Shown here: positions 32,519-42,596 of the stretch, one piece after another
How positions within the stretch are numbered: position 1 is the stretch's first letter
Layout of the letters: every line of letters starts with the position of its first letter
Source: Gordoniibacillus kamchatkensis
Lineage (GTDB): Bacteria; Bacillota; Bacilli; Paenibacillales; NBRC-103111
Direction: 5' to 3'
Length of the DNA: 64,000 nt
NCBI RefSeq assembly: GCF_000829455.1
Contig: NZ_JXAK01000029.1
Coordinates: forward strand, 23,595-87,594
Translations under genes and position numbers: made by a program
The notes under the pieces: model-generated
Told to the model about the DNA's origin: nothing
The model's input: only the letters and a program-made list of their open reading frames with translations
Databases searched by the model: none

Positions 32519-32550
32519 AAAAAGGCTCCGGGGCGTCATGCCCGGAGCCT
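32519..32550 (-). terminator. Intrinsic terminator after topB
   Basis: GGCTCCGGGC / GCCCCGGAGCC stem followed by TTTTT on the minus strand. Confidence 0.85.
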
Positions 32551-32556
32551 TGCTCC

Positions 32557-34863
32557 TCATAATCTCTCTACCGCCAGGCGCCCCGTCGCGGTATCGGCAA
32601 GCACGATGCGGCCGTCAAAGGCGGCGCCGGACTCGTCGGTCAGCTTCAGCTTGGCGGTACGCCCTTTCTCGATGAGCGCCTTGACCTGGGCGTCGGTCAG
32701 CGAGCGGCCGAAGCTCATCTTCCAAATGACGAAGCCGCAGCCGGTCCGGTAACCCGTGCAGCCGTAGCCTTTCTTTCCCATAAAAATCGCTCCGCCGCAG
32801 CCCGGGCGCGGGCAAGCGGCGATCACACCGGGGGCCGCCCGGCGCTCGGGATCGTCCGCTGTGCGGACGCCGCCAGCTGCCGCAGCGGATTGAGCCGCTC
32901 CGGCAGCAGCTTCGGCCGAGGCCGTGGCTCTCCCCTTGGCCGAGGAGTTGCGGGAACCTCCCTTGCCGCGCTTGCCGGGAGCCGCCGCAGCCGCATCGCC
33001 TTCGAACGCTGTCTTCGCCATTCTCGCCTGCCCCCGCACTTTATCGACGATCAGGGTGGCGAACGTTTTCACTTTGTCTATGAACGCCTCGTCCGACGCT
33101 TGCCCTTTGGCGATTTCGTTGAGCCGACGTTCCCATTGCCCGGTCATCTCCGGCGACGTCAGCAGCTCGATGCCCGCGCCGCGAATGAGCTCGATCGCGG
33201 TGCGGCCTTTTGGCGTTATGGCAATGCGTTTGCCCTGCATCGTAATGTAGCCGACGTTTTTGAGCCGTTCGATCGTCGCCGCCCGCGTTGCCGGCGTGCC
33301 GAGGCCGGAGTCCTTCATCGCCTCGCGCAGCTCCTCGTCCTCGATCGATCTCCCGGCGCTCTCCATCGCCTTCAGCAGCGTGCCCTCGGTAAACGGCTTC
33401 GGCGGCTGCGTCTCCTTCTCTTTGACCGCCGCCTCTGTGCACTGCACCGGCTGCTGCGCATCCACAGAAAACGGGGCGCTCGTTTCGGTTTCTTCTTCGG
33501 CGTCCTCGCCTTCCTTGTCTTTATCTTTGCCGGCGCCGCCCTTCTTCGCTTTTGCATGCTCCAGATCGGCATAAACGACTTTCCAGCCTTCGGCGAGCAG
33601 CTGTTTGACCGTCGTTTTGAACGTCTCGCCTTCCACCTCGGTCAACACCGTATGGACGCGGTATTCGGCAGCCGGGTAAAACACCGCCAAAAACCGCCGT
33701 ACGATCAGGTCGTAGAGCTTCTGTTCGTCCGGTGCCAGCCCGCTCGCCCGTTTCGCCGTCGGCAGTATGGCATGGTGGTCTTCGACCTTCTCCGGATTGC
33801 ACAGCGCTTTGTTGCCTTTGTGCACAAGGCTGCGATTTGCGCCTCGCACCAGCTCGTCGTAGGCTGTCCCTTGCAGCGCCGACAGCGCGCGGTGCATCTC
33901 CGGGATATTCTGCTCGGTGACGTAGTTGGAATTGGTCCGCGGATACGTAATCACTTTATGTTTCTCGTACAGCGCCTGCGCCGTGTCGAGCGTCTTCTTC
34001 GCGGAGAAGCCGAACCTGCCGTTCGCCTCGCGCTGCAAAAGCGTCAAGTCGTACAGCTTCTGCGGGTACTCCTTCGTCTCTTTCGCCTCGTAGGACGCAA
34101 TGCGCCCCGGTTTGCCGTGCACCTTCTTTCGAAGCGCCTCGGCCTTCTCCGGGTCGGTGAGCCGGTCTCCCTGCCACAAGCCGCGATATTCCGTATCATC
34201 TTGCCGGAACAGCGCCGACAGCTCGTAAAATTTCTGCGAGTCGAACGCTTCAATCTGCTTCTGCCGGTCGTAGATGAGCGCCAGCACCGGCGTTTGCACC
34301 CGGCCGACGGACAGCAGCACGTTGTGCTTCGTCGTAAACGCGCGCGATCCGTTCATCCCGATGAGCCAGTCCGCCTCGCTGCGGGAACGGGCCGCGCGGG
34401 TCAAATTCTCGTATTCGGCGGCGTCCTTGAGCGCAGCGAAGCCTTGCCGGATCGTCTCCGCCGTCAGATCGGATATCCATAACCGCTGGACGGGCTGCGT
34501 CAGCTTCAGGTGGCGCTGAATATAAGAAAAAATGAGCTGACCTTCGCGCCCGGCGTCGCACGCGTTGACGATCCGGCCGCACGTGCGGGCCAGCTCGGCG
34601 ATCACCTTGAGCTGGTCTTTCGTCTTCGGATTCGGCAGCAGCTTGAACGCCTGCGGGATGATCGGCAAATCGTCGAAGCGCCATTTTTTGTATTTTTCGT
34701 CGTAATGGTCCGGCTCGGCAAGTCCGATCAAATGGCCGATCGCCCAAGTGATGACGTACTGCTGCCCTTCCAAATACGAGCGCTTGTTGACCGCCTTCGG
34801 CTCGATGGCGGCCGCGATATTCCGGCCCATGTCGGGCTTCTCGGCGATGACTAGCGTTTTCAC
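32557..34863 (-). CDS. topB: DNA topoisomerase III
   Basis: 768 residues. Toprim elements 'LVIAEKPDMGRNIAAAIEP' and 'IVNACDAGREGQLIFSYI' bind Mg2+. The type IA core has the catalytic Tyr in 'VITYPRTNSNYVTEQ'. Acidic, poorly ordered linkers lie at ~485-520 and ~665-705. The C-terminus holds a CxxC-type zinc motif, 'CPRPGCGGAIFMGKKGYGCTGYRTGCGF'. It unlinks single-strand-containing DNA intermediates. GTG at 34861-34863 is used (AGGA 9 bp upstream) because the family start is 'KTLVIAEKP'; the longer frame has no site. Confidence 0.95.
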   Translation of the reverse strand: MKTLVIAEKPDMGRNIAAAIEPKAVNKRSYLEGQQYVITWAIGHLIGLAEPDHYDEKYKKWRFDDLPIIPQAFKLLPNPKTKDQLKVIAELARTCGRIVNACDAGREGQLIFSYIQRHLKLTQPVQRLWISDLTAETIRQGFAALKDAAEYENLTRAARSRSEADWLIGMNGSRAFTTKHNVLLSVGRVQTPVLALIYDRQKQIEAFDSQKFYELSALFRQDDTEYRGLWQGDRLTDPEKAEALRKKVHGKPGRIASYEAKETKEYPQKLYDLTLLQREANGRFGFSAKKTLDTAQALYEKHKVITYPRTNSNYVTEQNIPEMHRALSALQGTAYDELVRGANRSLVHKGNKALCNPEKVEDHHAILPTAKRASGLAPDEQKLYDLIVRRFLAVFYPAAEYRVHTVLTEVEGETFKTTVKQLLAEGWKVVYADLEHAKAKKGGAGKDKDKEGEDAEEETETSAPFSVDAQQPVQCTEAAVKEKETQPPKPFTEGTLLKAMESAGRSIEDEELREAMKDSGLGTPATRAATIERLKNVGYITMQGKRIAITPKGRTAIELIRGAGIELLTSPEMTGQWERRLNEIAKGQASDEAFIDKVKTFATLIVDKVRGQARMAKTAFEGDAAAAAPGKRGKGGSRNSSAKGRATASAEAAAGAAQSAAAAGGVRTADDPERRAAPGVIAACPRPGCGGAIFMGKKGYGCTGYRTGCGFVIWKMSFGRSLTDAQVKALIEKGRTAKLKLTDESGAAFDGRIVLADTATGRLAVERL

Positions 34864-34980
34864 GGCAAACAGTCCTATCCTCTCGATTGTCAGGTCATAC
34901 ACATTCGACAAGAAGCGGCAAAATCCTGCGTCCAGGCGAAAATGAACAAGAGCCCGCCGCAGCCAACCTCTCGTTCGCCT

Positions 34981-35480
34981 TCATTCCTTGGAGTCGTAGT
35001 AACACAGCTCCGCCTCCGCTCGGCCGTCCGCTATCGTCATAATTCCGTACGAATAACGCGGCTGCCGGCGTTTGTCCGTCGGCGAGCCGGGGTTCAGCAG
35101 CAGCGTCCGGCCCACGGTGCGCAGCTCGGGAATGTGCGAATGGCCGAACACGATACGTCCGGCATGTCGTCCGCGAATGTATGCAGTGCCCGCTCGGCAG
35201 TCGTCTTGCGCGTTCCGTCGCCGTGCACGATGCCGATCGCCACGCCGCCGAAAGTGAGCCGCTTGACGTAACCGAACCGTCTCGCGATGTCCCGCCCGTC
35301 GTTATTGCCGGCGACCGACTCGCACGGGGCGATCGCTTCGACCAGCTCCACCACGTGCGGGCTAACCCAGTCCCCCGCGTGCAAAATCAAATCTACGCCG
35401 CTCAGCCCGCTCACAAGCGCATTCGGCAGTTTGCGGGCCGCCGCGCCCAAATGCGTGTCCGAAATGACGCCGATGCGCAT
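34981..35480 (-). pseudogene. YfcE/MJ0936-type metallophosphoesterase, frameshifted
   Basis: It begins MRIGVISDTHLGAAARKLPN (metal motif DTH), then 'ILHAGDW', 'VAGNNDG' and 'GIVHGDG', all family ligands. At about 35155 the frame breaks after 'DDMPDV'. Restoring one base gives 'IVFGHSHIPELRTVGRTLLLNPGSPTDKRR', with the last two His ligands, and a stop at 34981-34983 (about 166 residues). GGGAGGAGG lies 8 bp before the ATG. Probably a consensus error rather than decay, since all motifs survive in both frames. Likely cotranscribed with the amidase upstream. Confidence 0.88.
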
Positions 35481-35498
35481 CGGCCGTACCTCCTCCCG

Positions 35499-36976
35499 TT
35501 AATCGAATACTGGCGGACGGCGATGCTTCGTCGCTTGCTCGTACGCAAAGGCGAGCTTCAGCAGTACGCCTTCGCTGTAAGCCGTACCCGTGAACGTGAC
35601 CGCGACCGGCCCGCTTTCGCTCCAGCCGCCCGGCACCGTCACGGAAGGGTAGCCCGCTTTGGCCGGAATATGGCTGAACGAGCTGCCCTCCGATACGAGC
35701 GCATCGAGCCGAAGCTCGCGCAGCACCCGGTCTATGCCGCCCGCCTGCGTCTGTTCCAGATCGAGCGCCCGCGCCCGCAAGTAGGCGGATCCGTCAGCGT
35801 CCCGCTCGTCGCTTCCGAAGCCGCCATGCGGGCTTGGCCATAACGAAGCATCCGTTCCCCGTTCCGCTCGTTATACTCGATGACGTCTTTCAAGCTGTGG
35901 ACGGGCACATGCGGCTCCACGCGGCTAAGGTAGGCGTTAAGCGCCGGCTTGAATTCGTGAGTCAGCACTTCGGGCCGATACGGCTCGTCCTGATGCGGGA
36001 AGTCGGGAATCGGAACGATGTCCGCGCCAAGCCCGCGCATCGTCTCGAGCGCAGCCTCAAACACCGGGAGCCTCGCCTCCGGATCGGACACGAACTTGTA
36101 AAAATACGTCGGCACGCCGATGCGCGCTCCCTTCAGCCCATCCGCGTCCAAAAACGCCGTATAGTCGTCGGGCGTCCGCCCTTCGCTCGCCCACGTGGCA
36201 GGATCCAGCTCGTCGACGCCAGCGAGCGCGCTTAGCAGCAGAGCGGCGTCCCGGGCGGTGCGGGCCATAGGCCCGGCCGTATCCTGGCTGCCGGCAATCG
36301 GGATGATGCCGGACCGCGAGACGAGCCCCACCGTCGGCTTCACGCCGACGATCGAATTCCAGCTCGCCGGATTAAGGATCGAGCCGGACGTCTCCGTACC
36401 GACAGCCACCGCTGTCAAATTGGCCGCTACCGCTACTGCCGAGCCCGAGCTCGATCCCCCGGCCATATATACCCCGGGCTTGTATGGATTGAGCACTTGC
36501 CCGCCGCGCGAGCTGTAGCCTGTCGGCATCCGGTCCGATATAAAATTCGCCCATTCGGTCATATTCGCCTTGCCGAGCAGCACCGCTCCGGCAGCGCGCA
36601 GCCGCAGCACGAGCGAGGCGTCTTCGGCCGCGTAATGATCGGCCAGCGCCAGCGAGCCGGCGCTCGTATGCATGCTGTCGGCGGTGTCGATGTTGTCCTT
36701 GAGCAGCACCGGAATGCCGTGCAGCGGTCCGCGCGGCCCTTGCCGCCGGCGCTCGGCGTCCATCGCTTCGGCGAGATGCAGCGCATCCGGATTAAGCTCC
36801 AGCACCGCGTTCAGCTTCGGGCCGGACTGATCGACGGCGGCGATGCGCCGCATGTAATACAGCACGAGCTGCCACGACGTCAATTCGCCGGCGGACATGG
36901 CCCGCTGCAGCTCGGCGACCGTCGCCTCTTCCCAATTTGCGCTGTCCGTTACGCTTTGCCCGGTCGTATCCTTCAT
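35499..36976 (-). pseudogene. Amidase-signature family hydrolase, frameshifted
   Basis: The amidase signature is complete: catalytic Lys in 'IPVLLKDNIDTAD', 'AGGSSSGSAVAVAANLTAVAVGTETSGSI' (cis-Ser and nucleophile Ser), then 'VGVKPTVGLVSRSGIIPI' and 'QDTAGPMARTARDAA'. Near 35786 the frame breaks after 'SGTLTDP'. One added base restores 'AYLRARALDLEQTQAGG' and the C-terminal 'SEGSSFSHIPAKAGYPSVTVPGG', giving about 492 residues. It hydrolyses an unknown amide. AGGAGAGGGG lies 12 bp before the ATG. Confidence 0.88.
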
Positions 36977-37078
36977 CGCGTTTTTCGTCCCCTCTCCTGA
37001 TTGACAACCCTATGATTTCCATTCTAGGAGAAAACGATGGTAAAATAAATACCAGCATGTTTGCAGAGGAGCATGACG

Positions 37079-38377
37079 ATGACGACAAACGATATAACGG
37101 CGAAGCTGCAGCAGGCGATTGGCCTCCTCGAGCAGCGCTTTTTCGAGCGCGAGGAGCTGATCCGGCTGCTGCTGCTCGGTGTGCTGAGCAGTGAAAACGT
37201 GCTGATGGTCGGCCCGCCCGGCACGGCCAAATCGCAGCTTGCGCGCACGCTGGCCGAGCTGTTCGGCGGCGGCAAGTTTTTCGACTATTTGCTGACGCGT
37301 TTTACGACTCCGGACGAAATATTCGGCCCCGTCTCGCTGCAGCGGCTCAAGCAGGACGAATATGTGCGACGCACCGACGGCTATTTGCCGGCGGCCGACT
37401 TTGCTTTTCTCGACGAAATATTTAAAGCGAACAGCGCGATTTTAAATTCGCTCCTGTCGATTCTCAACGAGCGGATGTTTTTCAACGGTGGGGACAAGCA
37501 GCTAGTGCCGCTCGTGTTTCTGATGGCGGCGTCCAACGAGCTGCCGGAGGAGAACGAGCAGCTGGCGGCGCTGTACGACCGCTTCCTGCTGCGCTATGAG
37601 GTCGAATACCTGAAGACGATTGCCAGCTACGAGCGGATGTTCGATGCTCCGTCCGGGCCGCTGCCGGCGCTGCTGTCCGTCCGCGACATCTTGGACATTC
37701 GCGAGCGTGCCGAGCGCGTCGAGCTGCCGGAGCCGATGGTATATATGCTGTTTCAGCTGAAAACGGCGCTCGAAGAAAACGAATACGTCCTCTCCGACCG
37801 CCGCTGGAAAAAAATCGGCACCGTCTGGCGCACGTCGGCCGCCTTGCACGGGCGCTCCGCCGTCTCCGTCTGGGATACGGTGTTTACGCCGCATATGCTG
37901 TGGGATTTCCCCGAAGACCTCGGTCCGCTGCGCGAGCTGTTCGACGGCGTTTTCCAAGAAGCGCTGAAGCGCGAAATGGAGCGCGAGCTGCCGCTCGAAG
38001 AGTACGACCGGATCGCCCGCAAATGGCTGGAGCGCGAGGATGAGCTGCACAGCTTCCAGTTCAAGCGCGAGCTCGGCGCAAGCATGCCGAAGGAAGCGGC
38101 GGAGCGGCTGCGCCGTCAGCTGGACGAATGCCGCGCCGAGCTGGAAGATGCGGCCCGCGCGCTGGCGAAGAAGCTGACCGCTTGGCAGCAGCGCGAACAG
38201 CAGCTGGCAGACTGGGTGCGGGCGCAGAACGTGCTGCTGCTGCATCCGGACGCGTACGCGGTGAAATTTTCCCGCTTGCGCATTCTAGGGGAACGCACGC
38301 TGCAGACGCTGCAAGGCCTGTACCGCACGATCAACGACAAGGACATACCGGGATTCGCTTACGACTACACCTTGTAA
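37079..38377 (+). CDS. MoxR/RavA-type AAA+ ATPase
   Basis: 432 residues. Walker A GPPGTAKS, 'RFTTPDEIFGPVSLQ', Walker B 'FAFLDEIFKANSAILNSLLSILNER' and sensor 'FLMAASNELPEENEQLAALYDRF' are standard for MoxR/RavA ATPases. A helical C-terminal half with coiled-coil character follows. ATG at 37079 is preferred because AGAGGAG is 7 bp upstream. The VWA gene begins 15 bp after the stop, giving a RavA/ViaA-like pair; such pairs act as chaperone-like assembly factors for metal or respiratory enzymes. Confidence 0.88.
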   Translation: MTTNDITAKLQQAIGLLEQRFFEREELIRLLLLGVLSSENVLMVGPPGTAKSQLARTLAELFGGGKFFDYLLTRFTTPDEIFGPVSLQRLKQDEYVRRTDGYLPAADFAFLDEIFKANSAILNSLLSILNERMFFNGGDKQLVPLVFLMAASNELPEENEQLAALYDRFLLRYEVEYLKTIASYERMFDAPSGPLPALLSVRDILDIRERAERVELPEPMVYMLFQLKTALEENEYVLSDRRWKKIGTVWRTSAALHGRSAVSVWDTVFTPHMLWDFPEDLGPLRELFDGVFQEALKREMERELPLEEYDRIARKWLEREDELHSFQFKRELGASMPKEAAERLRRQLDECRAELEDAARALAKKLTAWQQREQQLADWVRAQNVLLLHPDAYAVKFSRLRILGERTLQTLQGLYRTINDKDIPGFAYDYTL

Positions 38378-38392
38378 CGGAGCTGAAGGCCG

Positions 38393-40108
38393 ATGATGAT
38401 CGAGTGCACGCGCGTCGACCGCTACGTCTTCGACGGCTACGTCCGCTCCTCGCGGACGGCGCACGAATGGCTGCGCGAAGCGCGGCGACAGGCCCCGTGG
38501 TTTACGGAGGAGCTGTTCGCCGACTTTTTCTTCGCTTTTTATCTCGCTGAGCCCAGGCCCGGCTATGCGCCGGACGTGCCTCCGTTTCACCGCTGGCTCG
38601 TGGAAACGCTCGTCCGGCAATATTTTTACCGCACGATTCATCCGCGCACGGCCGGCCAAGTGAACGCTTCGTTCAAAACCGCGCTGAAAGCGCTCATGTG
38701 GCTTACGGCTTCCTATGAAGAAGAAGTGCAAAAGCGAGAGCGCCAGCGGCGGCCGGTTGCGGCAGGCATTGGCGACAAGCGCCCCGCCCCCGGCGAGCAG
38801 CCGGACGGGCTCGAAGAGCGGCTGACGCAGAAGCAGATCGAGCGGCTGCGGCTCGTCGGGTATACGCTGCAGCAAGGGAAACGAACTGTCGAGGACAAGC
38901 AGGCGGAGCTCGATGCGAAGCCGCTGCGCTCGGAGGAAATTCGCTCCTTGAAGGAGCGGATCGAGCAGCTGCGGGAGGAAATGAAAACGGAGTTTGTGAA
39001 GCGGGATAAGCTGCGGGTCAAGCTGCGCAAAGCCGAGGAGGAGCTGGCCGGGCTCGAAGCGCGGCAAAGCCGCCGGGAGCGGCGCGACCGCGAGGCGGTG
39101 GCGGCGATCGAAGCCGAGCTCGGCGACTGGCTGAACCGCTCGCTGCGCGAAACGCTGGAATCCGAAGACGAGGACAGCTTCCGTCTCGGCGAGTTGATCC
39201 AGGCCAGCCAGCGGCTCGCCAACCGGCGCTGGGGAACCGAGCTCGGCAAGCTGCGCCGGCAGCAGTTCGAGCATTATTTGCGCTGGGCCGGCAAGCTGAG
39301 CAAGCAGCCGGATCTGATCGCGTTTTTGCAGGAGGTCGGGCGCATCGTCCACCATCTGCAGGTGAAGCGCCGGCAAACGCGTGCGCCGCACGTGCCTGAA
39401 GCTTATGACGATCTGCGCCAGTCCGGCGACATCGCGCATATGCTGCCGAGCGAAGCGAGCCTGCTCGCCGCTCCGGAGTTCGAGCCGCTCTTTTACGCCA
39501 AATGGCTGGAAGGCAAGCTGCTCACGTACCATATTTCCGGGCGCATGGAAGAACCGATGAAAGGCCCGGTCATCTGCATGCTCGATACGTCGCATTCGAT
39601 GCGCGGCCCTAAGCTGCGGCTGGCCCAGCTGTTCACGGCGGCGTTCGCTTCCTTCGCGCTCTTGGAGCGGCGCGATTTTGTGCTGCTGCTGTTCGGGGCG
39701 AAGGGCGAACTGCTGGAGCATATTTTATATCACCGGCGGCCGGACTGGCCGCGCTTTTACAGCTTGGCGCAAATGGCGTTCGGCGGCGGCACCAACTTCG
39801 ACGCGCCGCTGCGGCGCGGCATCGAGTTCGTGCAGCGGGAGCCCGCGTTCCGCAACGCCGATTTCGTGATGGTGACCGACGGCGTCGGCGCCGTCTCCCC
39901 GCCCGTCCGCGAGCAGCTCGCCGAGCTCGGCCGGACGAAAAAGCTGCGCCTGCATACGCTCGTCGTCGGCTCGGCGCGCCAGCATCTCGTACAAAAGTAC
40001 GACATTGTCGGCGTTTCGCACGAGGTGCGTTTTGCCGCCCGCTGGGAGATGCAGGACGACGCGAAGGACGAACTGCTGCTGGATGTGTTCGACGCGAGGA
40101 AGCAATGA
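38393..40108 (+). CDS. VWA-domain protein, ViaA/CoxE-like partner of the AAA+ ATPase
   Basis: 571 residues. The N-terminal helical part includes a long Arg/Glu-rich coiled coil (~150-255). A C-terminal von Willebrand A domain has a MIDAS in 'CMLDTSHSMRGPKLRLA' (DxSxS as D-T-S-H-S) and 'ADFVMVTDG'. This layout is that of ViaA, the adaptor that works with RavA. Two ATGs lie at the start. Downstream lies a terminator for the convergent YvyF-like gene. Confidence 0.85.
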   Translation: MMIECTRVDRYVFDGYVRSSRTAHEWLREARRQAPWFTEELFADFFFAFYLAEPRPGYAPDVPPFHRWLVETLVRQYFYRTIHPRTAGQVNASFKTALKALMWLTASYEEEVQKRERQRRPVAAGIGDKRPAPGEQPDGLEERLTQKQIERLRLVGYTLQQGKRTVEDKQAELDAKPLRSEEIRSLKERIEQLREEMKTEFVKRDKLRVKLRKAEEELAGLEARQSRRERRDREAVAAIEAELGDWLNRSLRETLESEDEDSFRLGELIQASQRLANRRWGTELGKLRRQQFEHYLRWAGKLSKQPDLIAFLQEVGRIVHHLQVKRRQTRAPHVPEAYDDLRQSGDIAHMLPSEASLLAAPEFEPLFYAKWLEGKLLTYHISGRMEEPMKGPVICMLDTSHSMRGPKLRLAQLFTAAFASFALLERRDFVLLLFGAKGELLEHILYHRRPDWPRFYSLAQMAFGGGTNFDAPLRRGIEFVQREPAFRNADFVMVTDGVGAVSPPVREQLAELGRTKKLRLHTLVVGSARQHLVQKYDIVGVSHEVRFAARWEMQDDAKDELLLDVFDARKQ

Positions 40109-40145
40109 CTAGCAAATAGCCGATCGGGTGCCCCGGCAGGCACGC

Positions 40146-40174
40146 AAAAAAGACGCCTTCGCTGCGAAGACGTC
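40146..40174 (-). terminator. Intrinsic terminator of the YvyF-like gene
   Basis: GACGTCTTCG / CGAAGGCGTC stem with TTTTTT on the minus strand. Confidence 0.8.
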
Positions 40175-40240
40175 CCGGTTATCCGCGTTCCGCCAAGCCC
40201 GCGCTACATCCGGCGCGGCTAAGCGTATACGACAATTACA

Positions 40241-40459
40241 CTACAGTGCGCTCCGTTTGCGCTCCATCAAGCCGTAAATCGTTTCCAGCGAAACGCCTGT
40301 CTTGTGGTACACTTCCATTAAGGAAGCCCAAGGATGGCTCGCCAAATACTCCTTCACTTTGTGCGCATCTTGTTTGACCGCTTCGCTGCAACTCTTGCAG
40401 TGTTTGTCGTACTGCATGAGAAACAGCGTTCCGCAGCGGCTGCAGTTGGCCAGCGCCAT
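40241..40459 (-). CDS. Small zinc-ribbon + HTH protein resembling YvyF (flagellar-operon protein)
   Basis: 72 residues. Four cysteines in two pairs ('ANCSRCGTLF' and 'KHCKSCSEA') form a probable zinc ribbon. A helix-turn-helix-like end follows: 'LASHPWASLMEVYHKTGVSLETIYGLMERKR'. This is the plan of YvyF / TIGR03826 proteins, here without flagellar neighbours. ATG at 40457-40459 follows AAAGGA by 11 bp. Confidence 0.75.
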   Translation of the reverse strand: MALANCSRCGTLFLMQYDKHCKSCSEAVKQDAHKVKEYLASHPWASLMEVYHKTGVSLETIYGLMERKRSAL

Positions 40460-40581
40460 GGCGTGCACCGTCCTTTCGCTCGTCCTGGTTAAGGATAGCG
40501 TTCGCGGACAAGCGCCCGTTTGCGAGGGTAGCGCAGCCGGAATCGTGTTAAAAAATTCATTTTTGCGAGGTGTCCATCGAT

Positions 40582-41553
40582 ATGAACGAACCTGTGAAAC
40601 GAACCGAGCTGGCCACGTTCGCCGGCGGCTGCTTCTGGTGCATGGTGCATCCGTTCGACGAGCTGCCCGGCATCGAGCGCGTCGTCTCCGGCTACACCGG
40701 AGGCCGCAAGCCGAACCCGACTTACGAGGAAGTATGCGCCGGAGGCACAGGCCATACGGAGGCTGTGCAAATTACGTTCGACCCCGGCATATTCCCGTAT
40801 GCCAAGCTGCTGGAAACGTTCTGGCGGCAAATCGACCCGACCGACCCGGGCGGCCAGTTCCATGACCGGGGCGAATCGTACCGGACGGCGATTTTTTATC
40901 ACAGCGAGGAGCAGCGGCGGCTCGCCGAGCTGTCCAAAGAAGAGCTGCAGGCTAGCGGCCGCTTCGGCGACAAGCCGATCGTAACGCCGATTGTGCCTGC
41001 AGGACCGTTCTACCAGGCGGAAGAGTATCACCAGGATTACTACAAGAAAAATCCGATGCGCTACAAAGCGTACAGCAAAGGCTCCGGGCGGGAAGCGTTC
41101 ATCGAACGCAATTGGCGGATGCGGAAGAATGACATGGAGCTGCGCGAGCGTCTGAGCGACATGCAGTATGCGGTCACCCAGCTAGGCAAGACGGAGCCGC
41201 CGTTCCATAACGAATTTTGGAATTCGAAGGAAGAAGGCATTTACGTCGATATCGTATCCGGCGAACCCCTCTTCTCTTCCCTCGACAAATTCGACTCCGG
41301 CTGCGGCTGGCCGAGCTTTCACAAGCCTTTGCGCGAAGCGAGCATCGCGGAGAAGCTCGACACGTCGCACGGCATGATCCGCACGGAAGTGCGCAGCAAA
41401 GAAGGCGACTCGCACCTCGGACACGTGTTCGACGACGGCCCCGGCGTCACCGGACTGCGCTACTGCATCAATTCCGCGGCGCTTCGCTTCATCCCGAAGG
41501 CGGACCTGGAAAAAGAAGGATACGGCGAGTACCGGCAACTGTTCAAATCGTAA
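40582..41553 (+). CDS. msrAB: Fused peptide-methionine sulfoxide reductase MsrA/MsrB
   Basis: 323 residues. The MsrA domain (1-~155) has catalytic '[13 protein letters not shown]' and '[26 protein letters not shown]'. The MsrB domain (~185-320) has '[14 protein letters not shown]', '[17 protein letters not shown]' and catalytic Cys in '[12 protein letters not shown]'. The zinc CxxC pairs of many MsrB proteins are absent. It reduces both stereoisomers of Met sulfoxide using thioredoxin. ATG at 40582 lies 9 bp after GAGGTG. It is monocistronic, with a strong terminator. Confidence 0.95.
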   Translation: MNEPVKRTELATFAGGCFWCMVHPFDELPGIERVVSGYTGGRKPNPTYEEVCAGGTGHTEAVQITFDPGIFPYAKLLETFWRQIDPTDPGGQFHDRGESYRTAIFYHSEEQRRLAELSKEELQASGRFGDKPIVTPIVPAGPFYQAEEYHQDYYKKNPMRYKAYSKGSGREAFIERNWRMRKNDMELRERLSDMQYAVTQLGKTEPPFHNEFWNSKEEGIYVDIVSGEPLFSSLDKFDSGCGWPSFHKPLREASIAEKLDTSHGMIRTEVRSKEGDSHLGHVFDDGPGVTGLRYCINSAALRFIPKADLEKEGYGEYRQLFKS

Positions 41554-41555
41554 TG

Positions 41556-41602
41556 AAAAAGCTGGCGTTCGGCCGCTCAGGCGGCGAACGTCAGCTTTTT
41601 TC
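41556..41602. terminator. Terminator between msrAB and the import cluster
   Basis: AAAAAGCTGgCGTTCG pairs imperfectly with CGaACGtCAGCTTTTTT; usable from both sides. Confidence 0.85.
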
Positions 41603-41626
41603 CGTCGTCCTTCGCCGGTTCGGCTG

Positions 41627-42571
41627 TCATTCCACGAGGCCAGTGCGTTCCACGCCTTGGATGAAATATTTTTGCAGGAACAAGTATACGAGCAGCAGCG
41701 GCGCGATGACCAGAAAGGTGGCGGCCATGACCGTCGGCAGCCCGAACGTTTCCATCCCGTGCGTAGCCGACGTTTCGTTGAGCGATTCGTACAGCCTCGG
41801 CAGCATCATCGGCAGCGTGTATTTGTCCTGCGATGTCAAATAGATGTTCGGCTCAAAATAGTCGTTCCAGTGCCAGACGAGCGACAGCAGCACGGTCACG
41901 ACCACCGCCGGCGTCGTCAGCGGCATTATGATTTTCCAATAGACGCGGAAGCTGCCGCAGCCGTCTACGCGCGCGGCGTCCTCGAGCTCCCACGGCAAGT
42001 TGCGGAACAGCTGGCGAAAAATAAAAATAAACAGCGCTCCGCGCAAGCCGCCCGCAAAAAAGGACGGGACAACGATCGGCGCGAACGTGTCCATCCATCC
42101 CATCGCTTTGTACTGGATAAAAAGCGGGATGATGACCGTTTGCGGCGGCACGAGCAGCGTGAACATCGCCAGCATGAACAGCGTTTCGCGCCCCGGAAAT
42201 TTGATGCGGGCGAAGCCGTAGGCGACGAACGAACAAGCCAGCACTTGGCCGATTACGCTGAATGCCGACGTTTGCGCCGAGTTCCAGAAATGCTCTCCGT
42301 ACTTGAGCCCGACGATGCCGTAGGCGTAGTTTTGCCACGCCATGCTCGTCGGAATCCACTTGATCGTAAAATCGAGCAGATCCGGGGGCGTCTTGAGCGA
42401 TGTCGTCACCATATAAATAAACGGGTACAAAAACACAAACGACAAGTCGATCAGCAGGAAGTAGACGAAAATACGATACAAGAAGCCGAACCATCGGCTC
42501 CTGCTCGTCAGCCTGCTGAGGCCCAGCCGCATAAAGCGGAGGAGCCTGTGCGATTGCGGAGCGGCTTTCAC
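41627..42571 (-). CDS. Carbohydrate ABC permease, MalG-like (second pair)
   Basis: 314 residues, six membrane segments, and EAA loop 'PWELEDAARVDGCGSFRVYWKIIMPLTTP', which contacts the ATPase. GTG at 42569-42571 follows GGGAGG by 8 bp. It is the last gene of the import cluster and pairs with the MalF-like gene just upstream. No ATPase is encoded in the cluster; CUT1-type importers usually share an MsmX-like one. Confidence 0.9.
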   Translation of the reverse strand: MKAAPQSHRLLRFMRLGLSRLTSRSRWFGFLYRIFVYFLLIDLSFVFLYPFIYMVTTSLKTPPDLLDFTIKWIPTSMAWQNYAYGIVGLKYGEHFWNSAQTSAFSVIGQVLACSFVAYGFARIKFPGRETLFMLAMFTLLVPPQTVIIPLFIQYKAMGWMDTFAPIVVPSFFAGGLRGALFIFIFRQLFRNLPWELEDAARVDGCGSFRVYWKIIMPLTTPAVVVTVLLSLVWHWNDYFEPNIYLTSQDKYTLPMMLPRLYESLNETSATHGMETFGLPTVMAATFLVIAPLLLVYLFLQKYFIQGVERTGLVE

Positions 42572-42596
42572 GGCATCCGCCTCCCTCTTCTTTGCA

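Noticed and set aside
38285..39721. A 478-codon frame antisense to the VWA gene
   Set aside because: No ribosome site, low-complexity Leu/Arg/Gln text; the plus-strand VWA gene has clear motifs.
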